64,000 bases of DNA. It comes from Phytophthora sp. 'mugwort'. Lineage: Eukaryota > Oomycota > Peronosporomycetes > Peronosporales > Peronosporaceae. The stretch lies in NCBI GenBank assembly GCA_033558025.1, contig JAUCEF010000009.1, positions 1,426,001 through 1,490,000 of the forward strand, given 5' to 3'. The notes under the pieces are model-generated. The model was given only the letters and a program-made list of their open reading frames with translations. It made no database searches and was not told where the DNA came from. The position numbers and the translations under genes were made by a program. Within the stretch, counting starts at the first letter, position 1. Every line of letters begins with the position of its first letter. Below, in pieces: positions 22,901 to 34,708 of the stretch.

Positions 22901-24830
22901 CCAATCCGCGATGACACTCAATGACATTAGTTATGGCATGCGAAAACAAGCAAATACCTGTGGCAGTAGGCGGTCCACGAGTTGGATACCATAAACATCT
23001 TCGACCCGTAGCGATGAGGTTTGTCAGGCATAAACATGGGGGTCAAAGCGTCACAATCTTCAGCGTTTCACACGTCTCCAGCTTTCCCCGCCATGGGCAA
23101 CGAGCATAGGGTGAGGCAGTTTCGCACGTTCAAGATGTGCAATTCAGCAGTTGAGATCGCTTGCTGTGCGGCGTGATCTCCGTGCAGATGTTGCACGGCC
23201 TGACGTTGCTTTTGGTGGCCTTGAACGGGGGAACGACTCCAAGAAACGTTCAGAGTCGTGCTTCGATAGGTGATGGGCGAGAGCAACCCATTGAAGCTTC
23301 GGGGTCATAGTGGTGGTGGCGAAGGTGGCGGCGGTGATGGTGGCGGCGAGAAATTCGGAAGATCCATGGGAGCTACAGCCGACGCGATGCTAGTGACTTG
23401 ATTTTATAATATAGTTCTGGTAGTCTCCTAAGATTGGACAAAGTTGAGGAGGACACAGTCGTACAGAGAAAACGAGTGTTTCTGGTACAATCGTTTGTGC
23501 TGGAGGCAAAACTGTGGTGATCAGGATATTAATCCGGGTGGGACCGTACGATCATGGATGCTGTGAGTACAGTGAGTGTGTTTTCGTTAGAACGTGAGTA
23601 TTGGGAGAGGGTTCTCAGCCGTTGACCATACACGATAACGAAAGACGCCATCCTTGATGCGTTAGGTTTAGCCTGCGGCTATCCACTATACAAGTAACGA
23701 GCACAAATAGAGCTTGTATAAGACTCCTTACCCGCGCATACACGCTAGACTTGCTAGGGTTTATCGAGACAGGGCCAAGAACTCCTCGGGTTCAAGGGAT
23801 TAAGAAGGTCCCTCAATATTTACCCTTTAGCTACAGACAATCCTCCGATGTGATAGTGTCGGGACCAACAATTATTACTCACTGGAATTATTATAAGGCC
23901 GAAACATGCTTTAAAACGGGTACATTCTGACGATTCGTTGTAACTACGGTTCCATTAGGTTGGTTGCGACTGCAACGCGAGATAACTGCTGGAAGAAGAC
24001 AACGTTGCTTGACTACTACACGTGCGAGTGGTATGTGAGGCCGTACGCAGAGGACGGCATCAAATGAACGAGCTGGCAGGGATGCTGCCGCGTCTGCACC
24101 CCTCGAATCGGATGTCGGTCGAAGGCTGTTGAAGAGAACATCCTCGCAGAAGAGCCAACGGACAAAGATTTCTTGCGCAGTGATAATGGAGGATTTTGTA
24201 TCACAAACGATAAGTAGGGGTAAGAGACACATTTGACTTGCGCTTTTATGGTGTCGGTCATTGTTTTTCGTATCTCTCCGTGGAGTGAATCATAATTCAG
24301 GATATCACGACCGAGAGGATTGTATGTATCCGTCATTTTAGGGGTTCACTTGGACCGCTACAGATACCAAGTCAATGATGATTCATTTGCAGTTTCCTAA
24401 TATTACGTTCCATACAGTTTTAGAGACCTAACAACAAACTATCAACTTTTCTCACCCAAAGGCAAACGTGGTCTTCATTTGTACAGGACCCCCTTGAGAC
24501 ACTAAACGTCTGGTATAAAGGGTTAACGTCACTTTAATGTATTGGTGGTGCTCGCTATTACCACACCGTGTTTTAGACTATCTGTGATTGACGGAATGTA
24601 AGAGGATTCCTCCAACCAAACACAAGAGGAGAAGCGCTTCCGGTAGATTGATACCAATTCTACCCGCTGTGGTTGTTATACGACCGAGTTCAAAGTACTT
24701 GGAGTCGTGACAACTTAACAACAACCTTATTATAAGGATAACCGGCTCTGCATTCGTTGAAAGTATCAGCGAATTACTAACCTCGAAGGCTACGACCCTG
24801 ATAAAAAGGGGAATGTAAATACACACTAAA
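22901..24830. other. Decayed sequence with a GGTGGC-type repeat, no gene recognised
   Basis: The segment contains a short G-rich trinucleotide/hexanucleotide tract at 23310-23352. Two overlapping minus frames at 23891-24336 have no recognised motif. TTAACCCTTTATACC on the minus strand at about 24523-24509 looks like a piggyBac end (TTAA target plus CCC), but a mate was not proven. The rest is relatively AT-rich and closed in all frames. Confidence 0.35.
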
Positions 24831-25678
24831 AGTGCTCGACACTTGCTGGGTTAGAAGTTATGTGGATTTTGCAAATGGTGCTCTTAACCGAGCAGCTCAG
24901 CTGGCGATTGCCAATTCGTTACTAGCACTCCTGTTGGATTTTTGCAAGGCTTACGGCTCTGTCGACAGAGATTTTCTGTATGCACTGCTACAATGGCTTG
25001 GGTTCCCGAAGAAATACGTGGCAGCGATGCGAGGGTTACATGAAGGTACTAAAGTCAGACTTTTGGCGTATGGATATCACCAAAGATGGATTGGAGTGAC
25101 ATGCGGAATCCGGCAGGGTTGCCCTTTACCACCATTGCTCTTTATCTTGGTTTTGAAAGCATTGTACAGTAGGATCGATAAGCAACCGAAGATCAGGGGT
25201 GTAGTGGTACGTGAGAGCTGCGCAGAAAAAGAGACCTTAAACGTAGGCGGATATGCGAACGACACAGCAAGCTATGTAACATTGCATCGTGATGACATTA
25301 ACGACGGCGTTTGCGAAGTCCTCAGGCCTGCGACTCAACGAGGAAAAAACGCTGGTGATCTCTCTCAACCCAAATGCAATCACTACACTACCGCCGCGTC
25401 CGAAACCGCTGAAGGTACAAGCAGTGGGCAAGCTGTCACGTAGCTGGGGTTGCAAGTGGGGAGGACCCCGAACGCAGTGTACACGTTGCAGCTAGCGCGT
25501 ACTCAGTTGGTAGCACCACTGGCAGTAGCTACGAGCAAAACGGCCACTATCGAGCAAAGAAGAGTGGTGACAGTGGCGAACATCGTCCCTAAGTTGCTAT
25601 ATATAGGCTGTCGTTAGTGGCCAACCGCCGCGACTGTCCAGTCATACCAGGAGATGATTAAAAACTGTGTGGCATGCA

Positions 25679-25688
25679 CGATTCACCG
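25679..25688. repeat. Target-site duplication, left copy
   Basis: CGATTCACCG, identical to the sequence at 26287-26296. It flanks the 598-bp inverted-terminal-repeat insertion. In the LINE reading frame this is part of WHARFT, which is continuous with the sequence after the right copy. Confidence 0.8.
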
Positions 25689-26286
25689 GTAGTAGATAAT
25701 GCGTACCTAATACCGATCTAAACGGATCTAAAGGTCCTAGTGTAAATTACACATTCTAGTGAGTTTGACCTAAAAAACAGATTAAATACCACCCGGTATT
25801 TTATCATTTAATACTTAGTTCAAGTCACTTCAGTACAGTATAATTTCGGAGCCATATCAAGTATAATGCGATATTCAAGCACGCCGATTGGTCGTAACCT
25901 GGGGACGGAGGTCACCCACGCGAGCGAAGCGGATATGCCTGCGGTTTACAGACCGTGAGCGAAGCCCACGGGCGCAAACCCAGGACCAACCACAGTATAA
26001 CCGTCAAGCGAAGGCGCAGCCGTAGTGGGCTTATGGTTCTGTCACCATCGGGCCCTGCGAGCCGCCAGGGTTATTAGGACTGCGCGGAGCGCATAGCTAG
26101 GTGACATTATATATCGACACTCGCTCTTTCGTCGTTTTATCGTTGCGGATATTTTATGGTATGATAATATTTTAATTCACTCGGCTAAGCTACCCTAAAA
26201 GGGATCTAATACCGTCATATATCTCCAGTTTTTTAGGTCAGTTAGACCACGTTTAGAACCGGTTTTAGGTACGTTTTTACCAGCAC
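25689..26286. mobile_element. 598-bp MITE-like nonautonomous element (Mutator-type candidate)
   Basis: The insertion lies between two perfect 10-bp copies of CGATTCACCG. Its ends are inverted repeats. The left end contains CGTACCTAATACCGATCTAA and the reverse complement of the right end contains CGTACCTAAAACCGGTTCTA, with weaker similarity on both sides over about 40 bp. Removing the insert and one duplication rejoins the LINE protein in frame (..HARFT-DEKVDG..), which fixes the boundaries. It has no coding capacity. The centre (25900-26080) is GC-rich with internal symmetry. A 9-10 bp duplication and long imperfect TIRs point to Mutator-like mobilisation, and the MULE at 28-30 kb is a conceivable, unproven source. 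Confidence 0.8.
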
Positions 26287-26296
26287 CGATTCACCG
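26287..26296. repeat. Target-site duplication, right copy
   Basis: CGATTCACCG, a perfect match to 25679-25688. The LINE reading frame continues directly after it. Confidence 0.8.
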
Positions 26297-28059
26297 ATGA
26301 AAAAGTGGATGGACGTGCGTGGGTAAATGGGCATATCACAACGACGCCACGTAAAGTCGGGGTAATGGCTATGCCGGCTTACATATTGAGTTGCTGGCAC
26401 TGGCTGCTTCCACGTTCAACCCCTGGGCATTAGAATCCACTAAAGCAGAGCTGGTGATCGAGGACGTCCTGGCTAACCAGGCAGGTGGGGCAGGTGGACT
26501 ACTAATGTACATCTCGCCAACGTCGACACCGCGCCCACCATGTACAGTGCGATTGCAGGAAACACTCTGGGATACATGGGTGAAAGTCTGCAAGAGGTTC
26601 TGTGGGGTCGTCAGGCTGGCGTGCAAGGCTAAAATGGTAAGGGCACTACACTGTCTCAGATACTTCACTGGGCCGGTGGTACAGGTCTGGAAGGGGACGA
26701 CAGTGTGGATGGACACGAAGTCCTTGCGCGGCTGCATAAGCCAGAAAATTACTGAAGTGGAAGAGGCAAAGCATGGCGTATTCTGCTGCGAGTGGCTTCC
26801 GTACCCGGTACTATCGGAACTGCGCCTGTACTCAGAACCAGGCACAACAATAAATCCGAACACATCGGTTCCGAGTGCTGTGTCACCCAAAAAACAATTG
26901 AAGGTGATAATGCATTGGGCATGGATGTCTGGCGCCAGTGTACTAGTGACGGCGCTACAACGGCCAGTCACGGCGGGAGTGAGATGGCAGGGGATGTTTG
27001 TGGCTAGACACCATAAAAAAGGACAGCAGACGGCACAACGAAGGAGGGCACATATAACTGGCTGAATAAATGGTTTGTCATCACGACATTCTTTTAATGG
27101 CAATGATGTGTACAAGGCGAGTGAGAAGCACTCGTCGGACAAGGACCTGCTGCGTGAGTGGCGCCACTGAATCCGCGCATACTAAGCAACGAGAACGAGT
27201 ACTGCTAACGCTGACTTCCGTCGGCTGTGTTCCATGGCAGGGTCCACTTCTTGGAGCAGCCGCATGTGACCGATATGCACACCGTTACAACGAGCAGGTG
27301 CCGAGTATTTGGTGCAAGCGCGCACCCCATTTCTTGAGCTTGAGCTGGGCGCAGTGGTTGAACAGCGTGTAGAGTGGCTGACCCTTAATGACGGTGTCCG
27401 TCAACGCACACCTTCATTAAGGATGAGCCACGTTTGGGGATACTTTAGCGAAGCAGCGACGTTACCATTATGGGCAAAGATCCATCGACGTGCTTCAACA
27501 GGGTGATCCGCTTGCTACCTCCCAGCTTCGTCGTGTTGCCGATGAGTTACTCTCGGTGAATGATGTGGTGACAAGACCTCATGAAGGTCAATGAAGATCA
27601 AATACTGGGGATGAGGGGTGTTCTTCGATACAGTTGAAGGGAAAATCTCGCGGAAGTCCAATAGCAGGTTTGGGGGCGGAGGAGGGGATGGATGGAAGTT
27701 CTGTGCCTTCTGAAACCTATTTCTCTCGTACATTAAAATGGAATCACCATCACTACATATACGATCAAGGTATCGTGTGTTATTGAATCTGCGCTGGTTG
27801 GCTACTTGTAATGCAGATTCGTTTTGTTAAGCGATTATTTATTTGGTCAAATTAATAGTGTCATTCCATTCCTCGTGTCATTGATTATCCCGCAGACGTG
27901 CTACAACTTCGCTACTCTGTAAAGGGCATGACCCGAGTACGAACTGCCCCGATTTAATACCTGTGCTGGCATCTTTCAACCCCTTCCTCGGTTGTGTTGC
28001 ATGTAGCCGCATTATGCTTTGTTGACTGGCATCGACTGCAATGATATTCAGACCTGTCT

Positions 28060-30180
28060 ACTGTGCGATTTGCGGTTATCAATGATGCAAAGAATGCGTT
28101 AATGCCGTCAGTGTCGTCATGTTCACTACGCGTTGAGTCACAACCATCATCTTTTGGAGCCGTGGGTGTACTTGCTGACTTGAACGTCCGGTGGCACGCT
28201 CTTCTGCATTGCTTTTAATTCTTTTCTGGGCTCGTTTGGCATCTGATGTTCTCGCTTTACGACAACTGCCTGCCTGGCGATACACATGTGGCGTAGGATA
28301 CTGCTTTTCTTCGTTGAAATGCTGCCGACTGGGAGATTGATTTCAACTCCCTTAACGCCGCTACGGATGGAACTGACCAAGTATGCTGGGTGGAAATACT
28401 GTGTCACATGATAAAGTGATGGTTTCCCAGGATTCAACCGCTGCAGCTCATATAGCACCGCTTGTATATGCCTACATGGTATTTGCAATTGGTTCGCTGG
28501 TATGCCTGGGATACGCGTACCGCTAACCGCTAAGCATATTGGTCTTGAACATAAGTGTTGATCAGGCAGTCCTTCTATCAAACGCGTCGAGACATAGAAG
28601 CGAACAGTTTTGGTTGGCACGACAGTGAGTTTAAATACGTGCTTTTTTCGAGATTGAAAATCTCATCGCGTGAGGCGTGATGTCGAACTTTGAGGCTAGT
28701 CACTTTTGAGATTGGCTAAGAAGCTTGGTAGCACTTCTACTAAACGCATGCTATATGCCGCCAATGATCTGAAAACCAAATTAGTCCGAGCATGATTCCA
28801 CAGCAAATCGTTGTTATCTCCTTCTATACCGCTTGTAGACCGCACACCAAACCGTGGCATGCAGTTTCCATACTCTGGAAGACCTTTCCAATTGTTCACT
28901 AACCATTGTTTTTCTTCTGCACCTACTGCATAATTTCCAACCACTGTCCAACAAGTGGGATGTATATTGTGCCAGGTACGACCACACATATTCTTGTTTT
29001 TATTTTTTTCAGACCCGGTATGATTGGTGTTGGAAATCGCTTGCGCATGCGCTCGATATTTTGTTCGCACTCACACACCGTAGCCGACGACTGTAGTACC
29101 ATTATCAGATCATTCACGTTTCCTTTGTTCACTTCAAGCTTCTTAAAATTGTTCACCGTATTGAAGCGAATGTGCACCTTTAGTCCGATGCTAGCGAGTC
29201 GTGCTTGAGCCAAACGTCGTTTGCCACGATCTGAAAAAGTGGGGCTATCATGTAATCGTATACCAGCAGCAATGCAATTCGCGAAAAACCACACAAAGTT
29301 GTCGACGGTCTCTTTGTGGATGTAAGCCACTGCAATCGGCACGATACTTTTGTTGCCATCCTTTCCAACGAGGGTGACACAAACTCCGTTGTAGTACGAT
29401 GTCTCATATGAGCGCCGTCGACCTCCCACACGGGCAGCAATTTGGCTTGGAGATTAATCATGCTACCGATAGCAAGAAACGATCGGAAAAAGCGAATCAT
29501 TAAGCTGACACCAAACCCATAGCCCGGGTTACGGCAAGCTAATAAGTCTAAATACACCGTACAGCTTTAACTCTTCATTCACGTCACTTTCGAGGTTAGA
29601 CAATGCAGCTTAATCACTCTGTAGACCACCGCTGACTTGTCTGACACGTAGATATTCTCAATCAGGCGTAAGTTGTTTAGTATACGAGATCTACAAGTGT
29701 TGTGGCCCTCTAGAATTGCTGCTTGGAAACCAGGCATGTATTTAATTTGATGCCGCTCGGATTAGCCATCTCGTGCAACATTGCGCCTGGGTTAAACTGA
29801 ACTTTGAAATATACCACGAATTATCAGGCACATTATTGAGCTTCGAGACTGGCCTCTTTCGATTGCTTTTGGTATCCTTTCGAACACGTTTCCTCGAGAA
29901 CGCCACTCCCCATGTGCATCCGTTAGCCGAACAGTGTCACTCCCTGAAATTTCCGTTGGTTTTGATGCACTTCACATCCCTGTTGCTGTTGGTGGTGTAA
30001 TCCTTAAGGAACGATGCTGCCGTTTTTGCATCTGCAAAGGCAAGGTGCAGTGCAATATCCACGTGGCCATGTTTGCTCGGCAAGTCGATCAGCATCGTGC
30101 AGGAGCTCCTATAAAAATGGAGATATCCCACGAAACGCTCTACCGCTGCATGTATAACGTAAAAATAGCGACGCAATTTA
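28060..30180 (-). mobile_element. MULE transposase relic with SWIM zinc finger
   Basis: Minus-strand order: an N-terminal block at 30176-29937 (FADAKTAASFLKDYTTNSNR), a decayed middle, then the catalytic MULE domain (VWEVDGAHMRH at about 29440; YYNGVCVTLVGKDGNKS, ETVDNFVWFFANCIAAGI and FSDRGKRRL at 29400-29220). Next are the FGVRSTSGIEGDNNDLLWN block at about 28850-28790 and a C-terminal SWIM finger (LQIPCRHIQAVLYE) at 28500-28440. A basic tail follows at 28300-28080. This is the normal MULE layout. Frames change at about 29430, 29180, 28920 and 28620, so it is inactive. It splits the LINE. I could not see terminal inverted repeats at the presumed edges (about 27740 and 30190). Confidence 0.8.
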
Positions 30181-30199
30181 TTATTATTTCAGCCAGTCT

Positions 30200-31745
30200 T
30201 ATGCGCCCTCCTTCGTTGTGGTCACGATTGGGCGATCCGGTACAGCACGAAGGACATAGCGCTCGTTCCTATCCAGCGTCGACTCACATTGGCGGGGATA
30301 ATGACCCCGCAAACGGTGAGGTAACATCGGTGATGATGATGCCGATCGTGACGTCGCACCGAGATTTGGTGGGCGCAATGCAGCAAGCAGTCGGAGCAGC
30401 AGCGAAGATCACCGCGGTGCACCCGCACCCGCGCCTGTCCAGATTAGTCTGCCTATGGGCGGGAAAAAGGCGCTGGGTCATGCCAAGGCGGAAGTACAAA
30501 CGACTACTTGCCACGGCCGATGAGCCGAGGGGAGAAGTCACGCGAAGGCCAGGGAGAAATAATGGGAACCACTCAGCGCAAATACCGCCAAAGTCCTGAA
30601 CGGCCCGGCGTGGCCACGGATAAGGAGGATTGTGGAGCTCAATCCGTGGGAAGAGCAGCTCCTGAAACGAATCAAGCTGCATGCACTTTCACTCTACAAC
30701 CCGGTATCGGCAGAATAAACATGCCCGCATCTTTAGTGTGTACGGAGGGGATGAGTTGACTTGCACCACATGTTCTGGTCGTGCTCGGCGGCGGTCATGT
30801 TGCGTAACCTTCTGCTGGATGGGTGGAAGTCGGCGGGTCGAAAACTGGACAGTTACGAAAAAGCCAGCTTCGCCTTAACACTGCCGGTGATAGCTCGCGG
30901 TATACTCACAGCGCTATAGGTGAAGTTATCGCAGAACATGACGGGAACAACATCGCGGCACTGGGAGCCACGGTTGAGAGCTAACGGAAAAATATTGGAT
31001 TATTTGGGCTGCGCAATACCTCAGCAGCGTGATGATCGACGACTGAACAGTTCGGTCCACTCAATGATGGCACGGAAGGACATCATAAAGCAGGGCTGGT
31101 CACCAGATTACGAAACAGTCACGCGGACATTACGCATGACATATGCAGGACGACAGAAACTGTGGATGGGGACCGGGGGCTCAGCTGTAGTGAAAGTGAA
31201 CATGAACACGGGCAACACTTACATGAGCGGACGCACGCATGAAGGGGGGGAGGATGTCGCCGCATCTGGCGGCACATATCGGGTACGGGCATGCAAACAA
31301 TATGGGTGGCGCCGGGCTTAAATGGTAGGACACGACAGGGACGTCATACGACAACAGGCTCACCGCAATCCACCCAAAGCAAGACGGCTTGCAGACGTGT
31401 TCTGGCAAGGACTGAGACTTGCCGACTTACTGGAAGTGAGGGCATGGTCGGACCTGACCAGGGAACACAATAAGATGGCAAGGACAATCATGCAGACGGC
31501 ATGTAGCCCAGAGCGCAACCTGGACTGGACTGAAGAACAAGGGGCGGTTTGCAGAAGAAGATAAGATAAAATACTGGAACTAGCTCATGCAGAATTACGC
31601 CAATGGCTGCATACGATTAGAAAGGAGGGGGACGCACGGGCACAGTGCAAGTCTAGGGGGCCTGGTCGGGACCATGTGTATCACACGATACCGATTGATA
31701 GCCGAGCACTGCAAATGGCAGGGAACGGGCATGGGCATTAGGTGG
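30200..31745 (+). mobile_element. LINE-type retrotransposon, right part (zinc-finger-like and RNase H region)
   Basis: This continues the element cut by the MULE insertion. Recognisable blocks are DLVGAMQQAVGAAAKITAVH (about 30365-30425), then GKRRWVMPRRKYKRLLATAD. A Cys/His segment near 30760 is followed by the RNase H domain: GSAVVKVNMNTGNTY at about 31180, VGHDRDVIRQQ at 31325 (VVGDSD..I in intact relatives) and EVRAWSDLTREHNKMARTI at 31433-31490, ending near 31740. The first catalytic strand (FDGG-type) is not intact. Stops and frameshifts are frequent. Confidence 0.7.
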
Positions 31746-32361
31746 CGTTAGGAAGACCTAAATGACATTAATGTACCTCACTTCAAAATCAAATCAAAAT
31801 CGATCTCCAATTCGTTTAGGGGGGTGTTGTATCATAACAGGTATGCAAATATCGTTGAGTTTTTCATTCAGGGATGTTGCATGATAACGGATATGCAATT
31901 ACCGTCGAAAGGTTGATTCCTGCGAGTCGAGCGAGTGGAGACGGCCAAGTAACTGTTGGTTACATATTTGCGGTCGCCAGAGTAGAGCGTGTTGTTCGAT
32001 AGTTTTACGATGATATTTCCGACCTACTGTATCGCTTTTTTTTCGAGAGCTCGAAATATTTATTCTAAGTAGTTTTTTTTATTGTGATCGATGTGCCAAC
32101 TAAATATGCTTGAAACTTGTCCATGAAGTTAGCATCTGACAGATCAAAGTCCTCTCGACAAAGTAACTTGGCTAGTCATCTACTTACAGTCATGGGCGTT
32201 GCTGCCGTAAATGGCTACTGTAAAAAAAACTTGGCTTGAAGGCTGTACCACAATATACAAAGCATCTACTAACAATATGCTTTTTGTGAGAAAGAGGTTT
32301 TATCAACATCGTTCGGAGAGAAAGTCAATGGACCGAGCTCCGAACAACGTTGCCACAATTC
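31746..32361. other. Noncoding stretch with two LTR-start-like motifs
   Basis: At 31818-31823 a G-run is followed by TGTTGTATCATAACAGGTAT, and 50 bp later TGTTGCATGATAACGGATAT repeats it with five differences. A purine run followed by TGTTG is how a 3' LTR of a copia-type element begins, so this may be a fragment of such LTRs in tandem. The segment then becomes AT-rich, with T runs at 32037-32045 and 32073-32080. The right end is the 3' flank of the minus-strand zinc-finger gene. Confidence 0.35.
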
Positions 32362-33756
32362 TTACGAGCACTCAGTCTGATTGTGAAAATAGTCGTGCTG
32401 CTTTCGGTGCTGGCCTTGCAGACGAGTTGAGGCCGGATAGGGAATTTTCGATCCGCTAGCACGAGGCCGTCCGTGATAAATGAGTGGACGCCTTTGTGTT
32501 GCGAATGTATTACGAGTACTTGCACTCTTCGTCGACATGCGAGACGACAATCCACTCATACTGTGAGGGTCTGAAAGCTGAGCACGATCTTCACAAATAC
32601 TTGAACGGCTAGATCTACGCCGAGTGTTGGAACTGCTGGTCGCAGTGATTTTCTGAGCTGAAGCCAGGTGCCGCGTCGCCTCCATTTCCCGTCGTTGGGC
32701 TTCCGACCAAGATTTCTTTAAGGTAGCTTTTTCTGCATGTAGCGTGTTAATCTGCCAAAACAATGACAAATGCAAACCAAACACCATTTAAATACTCTTT
32801 TTTACAATAAGCATAATAAATAAAATAGTAGGTTGTCCTCAGTGTTCCGCGTACCTTAGCTTCTAACCGAAGCAGCTTCTTTTCAGCACTTTCAGTCTTC
32901 ACTCGAAGCTGCTGGTTCTCCGCTCCAGCAGACGCAAGTGCAGTTTTCGTAGCATCCAGTTCACGCTGTAGTTGTTCCGACATGTGCTGCTGCTCTGTCA
33001 TTCTTGCGCGACTAAGCGCCGCCCAGTCTCGCGCTGACTCGAGTTGTGCCACATCGCGTCTAGTTCCCTGCAACGCACTCTGCAGCGTCTCAATCATCGC
33101 ACGATTCTCTCGAATCTTCGTCTTAACCTGGTGACAGTACGCAAGTTCCCAGTACCCCACAAGCCGTTAAAAATGAGATGGTTTCTAGAGCTTGGTATGC
33201 ATGAACCCACGTGTTTGCTCCCCTTGACGAGGTTGACTACCATGCGATGGACTAGGTTGCTTGGCATGGACGCGATCAGAGCCGCTGTAAGGCGACAAAA
33301 CAGCGTCAGCATCACACTATAAGACTCCTAACGCTACGCCAGACCTTCAGCTTCAGGGAATGCCACGACCCTGTCCATGCAGACGGACTCGAAGTGCCTC
33401 GTCACAAACCGGAGGCATCTGCCAGTATACCGTGTCAGTAGTGGAATATTACTACTGTAACATCAACCAAGGGAGTCTGAGCAATGCTATATGAGAGGGA
33501 CGCACAGATCCACGAGCGAGCGCACTTCCATCCTTTTGATTGGTTCGACAGATTTGTCCTGCCCCGCCGCAGCAACTTTCTCGTTGGGACTCGGAGGCAA
33601 CAGCGCGCGACACCGACGCACGTGGATGGGCAACGAGGCATGACCGAAGCCCCGACAGCAGTGCGGGCATGTAGCCACCCTGCGCAGTCTCACGTGTTCA
33701 GACAGACTCCCCGACACCTGCAACGCCGCCAGCGCCCGCACTTCCTCGTCCTCCAT
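32362..33756 (-). CDS. C2HC zinc-finger / coiled-coil protein, 5 exons
   Basis: CDS is complement(join(32362..32751, 32855..33127, 33211..33284, 33345..33418, 33506..33756)), 353 aa. Four GT-AG introns of 103, 83, 60 and 87 nt all keep phase, which is strong evidence for a real gene. Residues 30-49 form a C2HC finger (C-x2-C-x11-H-x3-C, CPHCCRGFGHASLPIHVRRC) of the type in zf-C2HC_2 proteins. Exons 1-3 join into SLVDLCLRFVTRHFESVC and LIASMPSNLVHRMVVNLVK, a helical segment. Residues 134 to about 240 are a long coiled coil (exon 4 and the start of exon 5), and the C-terminus is Ser/Arg-rich and basic. Function is unknown; C2HC plus coiled coil is common in cytoskeletal or ciliary proteins, which is only an inference. 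Donors are partly weak (GTCTGG, GTGGGT). Confidence 0.8.
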
Positions 33757-34317
33757 AGTCGGGAGAGCCGTCTAACAACTATAAGCACCGACTCAGATTG
33801 GACGAAAGTGGGGACCAATCACCGTCAGCGAAGGCCCTTCAGCTTCAACTACAGCCGACGATTTATTAGTACTGTTGAAATGAAATTGGAACATGAGGAA
33901 GTTTCGGCAAAACAGCATCAAGAGCAAGTAGGTCGGATAGAAAGCTGTTGATGCTAGCTAAAATGTTCCCGTGTGCTGATCTTGTCCTGAATATACCGCG
34001 TTAATTACAGCAATATGCGAAGGATACGGACGATTATTCCAGGTCTACATAGTCAAATTGTGCTGATGTGCGTGCGAAAATTGCAGCAGATAACGACCTC
34101 ACCAGTAGTGTCGACTTCGACCAGCATGAGCTGCTGCCAGTGACAACCACATAATGTCACGCTCGTGTGTATTGTACCAGTAAGACAAATATACGCAGGA
34201 AATCCCTGCAACAAGAAAAGATCGCGATCAATACTCAGCGGCTTTGTGCCGGTTGGGTTTTACAAATAGCAACAAACGAAAACGTATACTAAGTATCTTA
34301 TATTCGGCGGTATGTAA
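33757..34317. other. Intergenic region upstream of the zinc-finger gene
   Basis: No supported gene. It should contain the minus-strand promoter of the zinc-finger gene immediately right of 33756. A 155-codon plus frame at 33484-33951 overlaps that gene antisense and is treated as a shadow. Confidence 0.4.
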
Positions 34318-34672
34318 GATATACTTTTTCGTTTGTTGCAGTGAAAATTGCCGCAGCAATGAAGAGTGCAAACGACAAGGGGGGGGGGGGGTAAGTACGG
34401 AAGTTCTTCATGCAGGTCTTGTATTTCGTCGTTGCTGGAGTGTCCATTCTGCGAGATATGAATGTTTCGTCGTCGCAATTCGCAGGGAGATGGATCGCCC
34501 GTTTCTGTTTTTGCGTTTGTTGCCGTCGGTTCTCTAACCGTGATTGATTGGTTAAGGTGTACTGTCCGCGTGGCCTAATGGATAAGGCATCGCCCTCCGA
34601 AGGCGGGGATTGGGGGTTCGAGTCCCCTCGAGGACGTTCTTTTGTGCTTTTTGCCGGTCCTGATACATTCGG
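34318..34672 (+). repeat. Left arm of a ~350-bp inverted duplication carrying tRNA-Arg
   Basis: This segment is similar to the reverse complement of 36909-37254 along its whole length. Both start with ATACTTTTTCGTTTGTTGCA, both contain a GATCGCCCGTTTCTG block, both contain the tRNA and its T-run terminator, and both end near TGCCGG..ATACATTC. The left arm has a G13 run (about 34379-34391) that is absent from the other arm. Confidence 0.85.
34564..34636 (+). tRNA. tRNA-Arg (anticodon CCG)
   Basis: Cloverleaf by eye: acceptor GTCCGCG/CGAGGAC (one mismatch), D arm GCCT-AATGGATA-AGGC, anticodon stem TCGCC/GGCGG with loop CTCCGAA giving anticodon CCG (reads CGG), and T arm with TTCGAGT. Length is 73 nt with no intron. 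A pol III type T run follows (TTCTTTTGTGCTTTTT). It sits in the left arm of the inverted duplication. Confidence 0.9.
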
Positions 34673-34708
34673 ATGAACCTGATCCTGGGATCGTTGTTTT
34701 CAACTGAA

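Larger units (their letters stand above)
24832..27735 (+). mobile_element. LINE-type retrotransposon, left part (reverse transcriptase)
   Basis: A 203-codon frame at 24832-25443 carries RT motifs LLDFCKAYGSVDR (the D of domain A), GIRQGCPLPPLLFILV (domain B) and GGYANDTASYV (domain C). The usual YADD is YAND here, so the active site is lost. Reading then shifts frames through SGLRLNEEKTLVISLNPNA and IVPKLLYIG. After the inserted MITE it resumes (LLALAASTFNPWAL at 26389 onward) and continues to about 27735 with DQILGMRGVL. The apurinic endonuclease part upstream is missing. The rest of the element, including RNase H, lies beyond the MULE insertion at 30200-31745. Confidence 0.8.

Noticed and set aside
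26369..27142. 257-codon minus frame
   Set aside because: It is antisense to the LINE frame at 26391-27065, which carries the matching LINE motifs.
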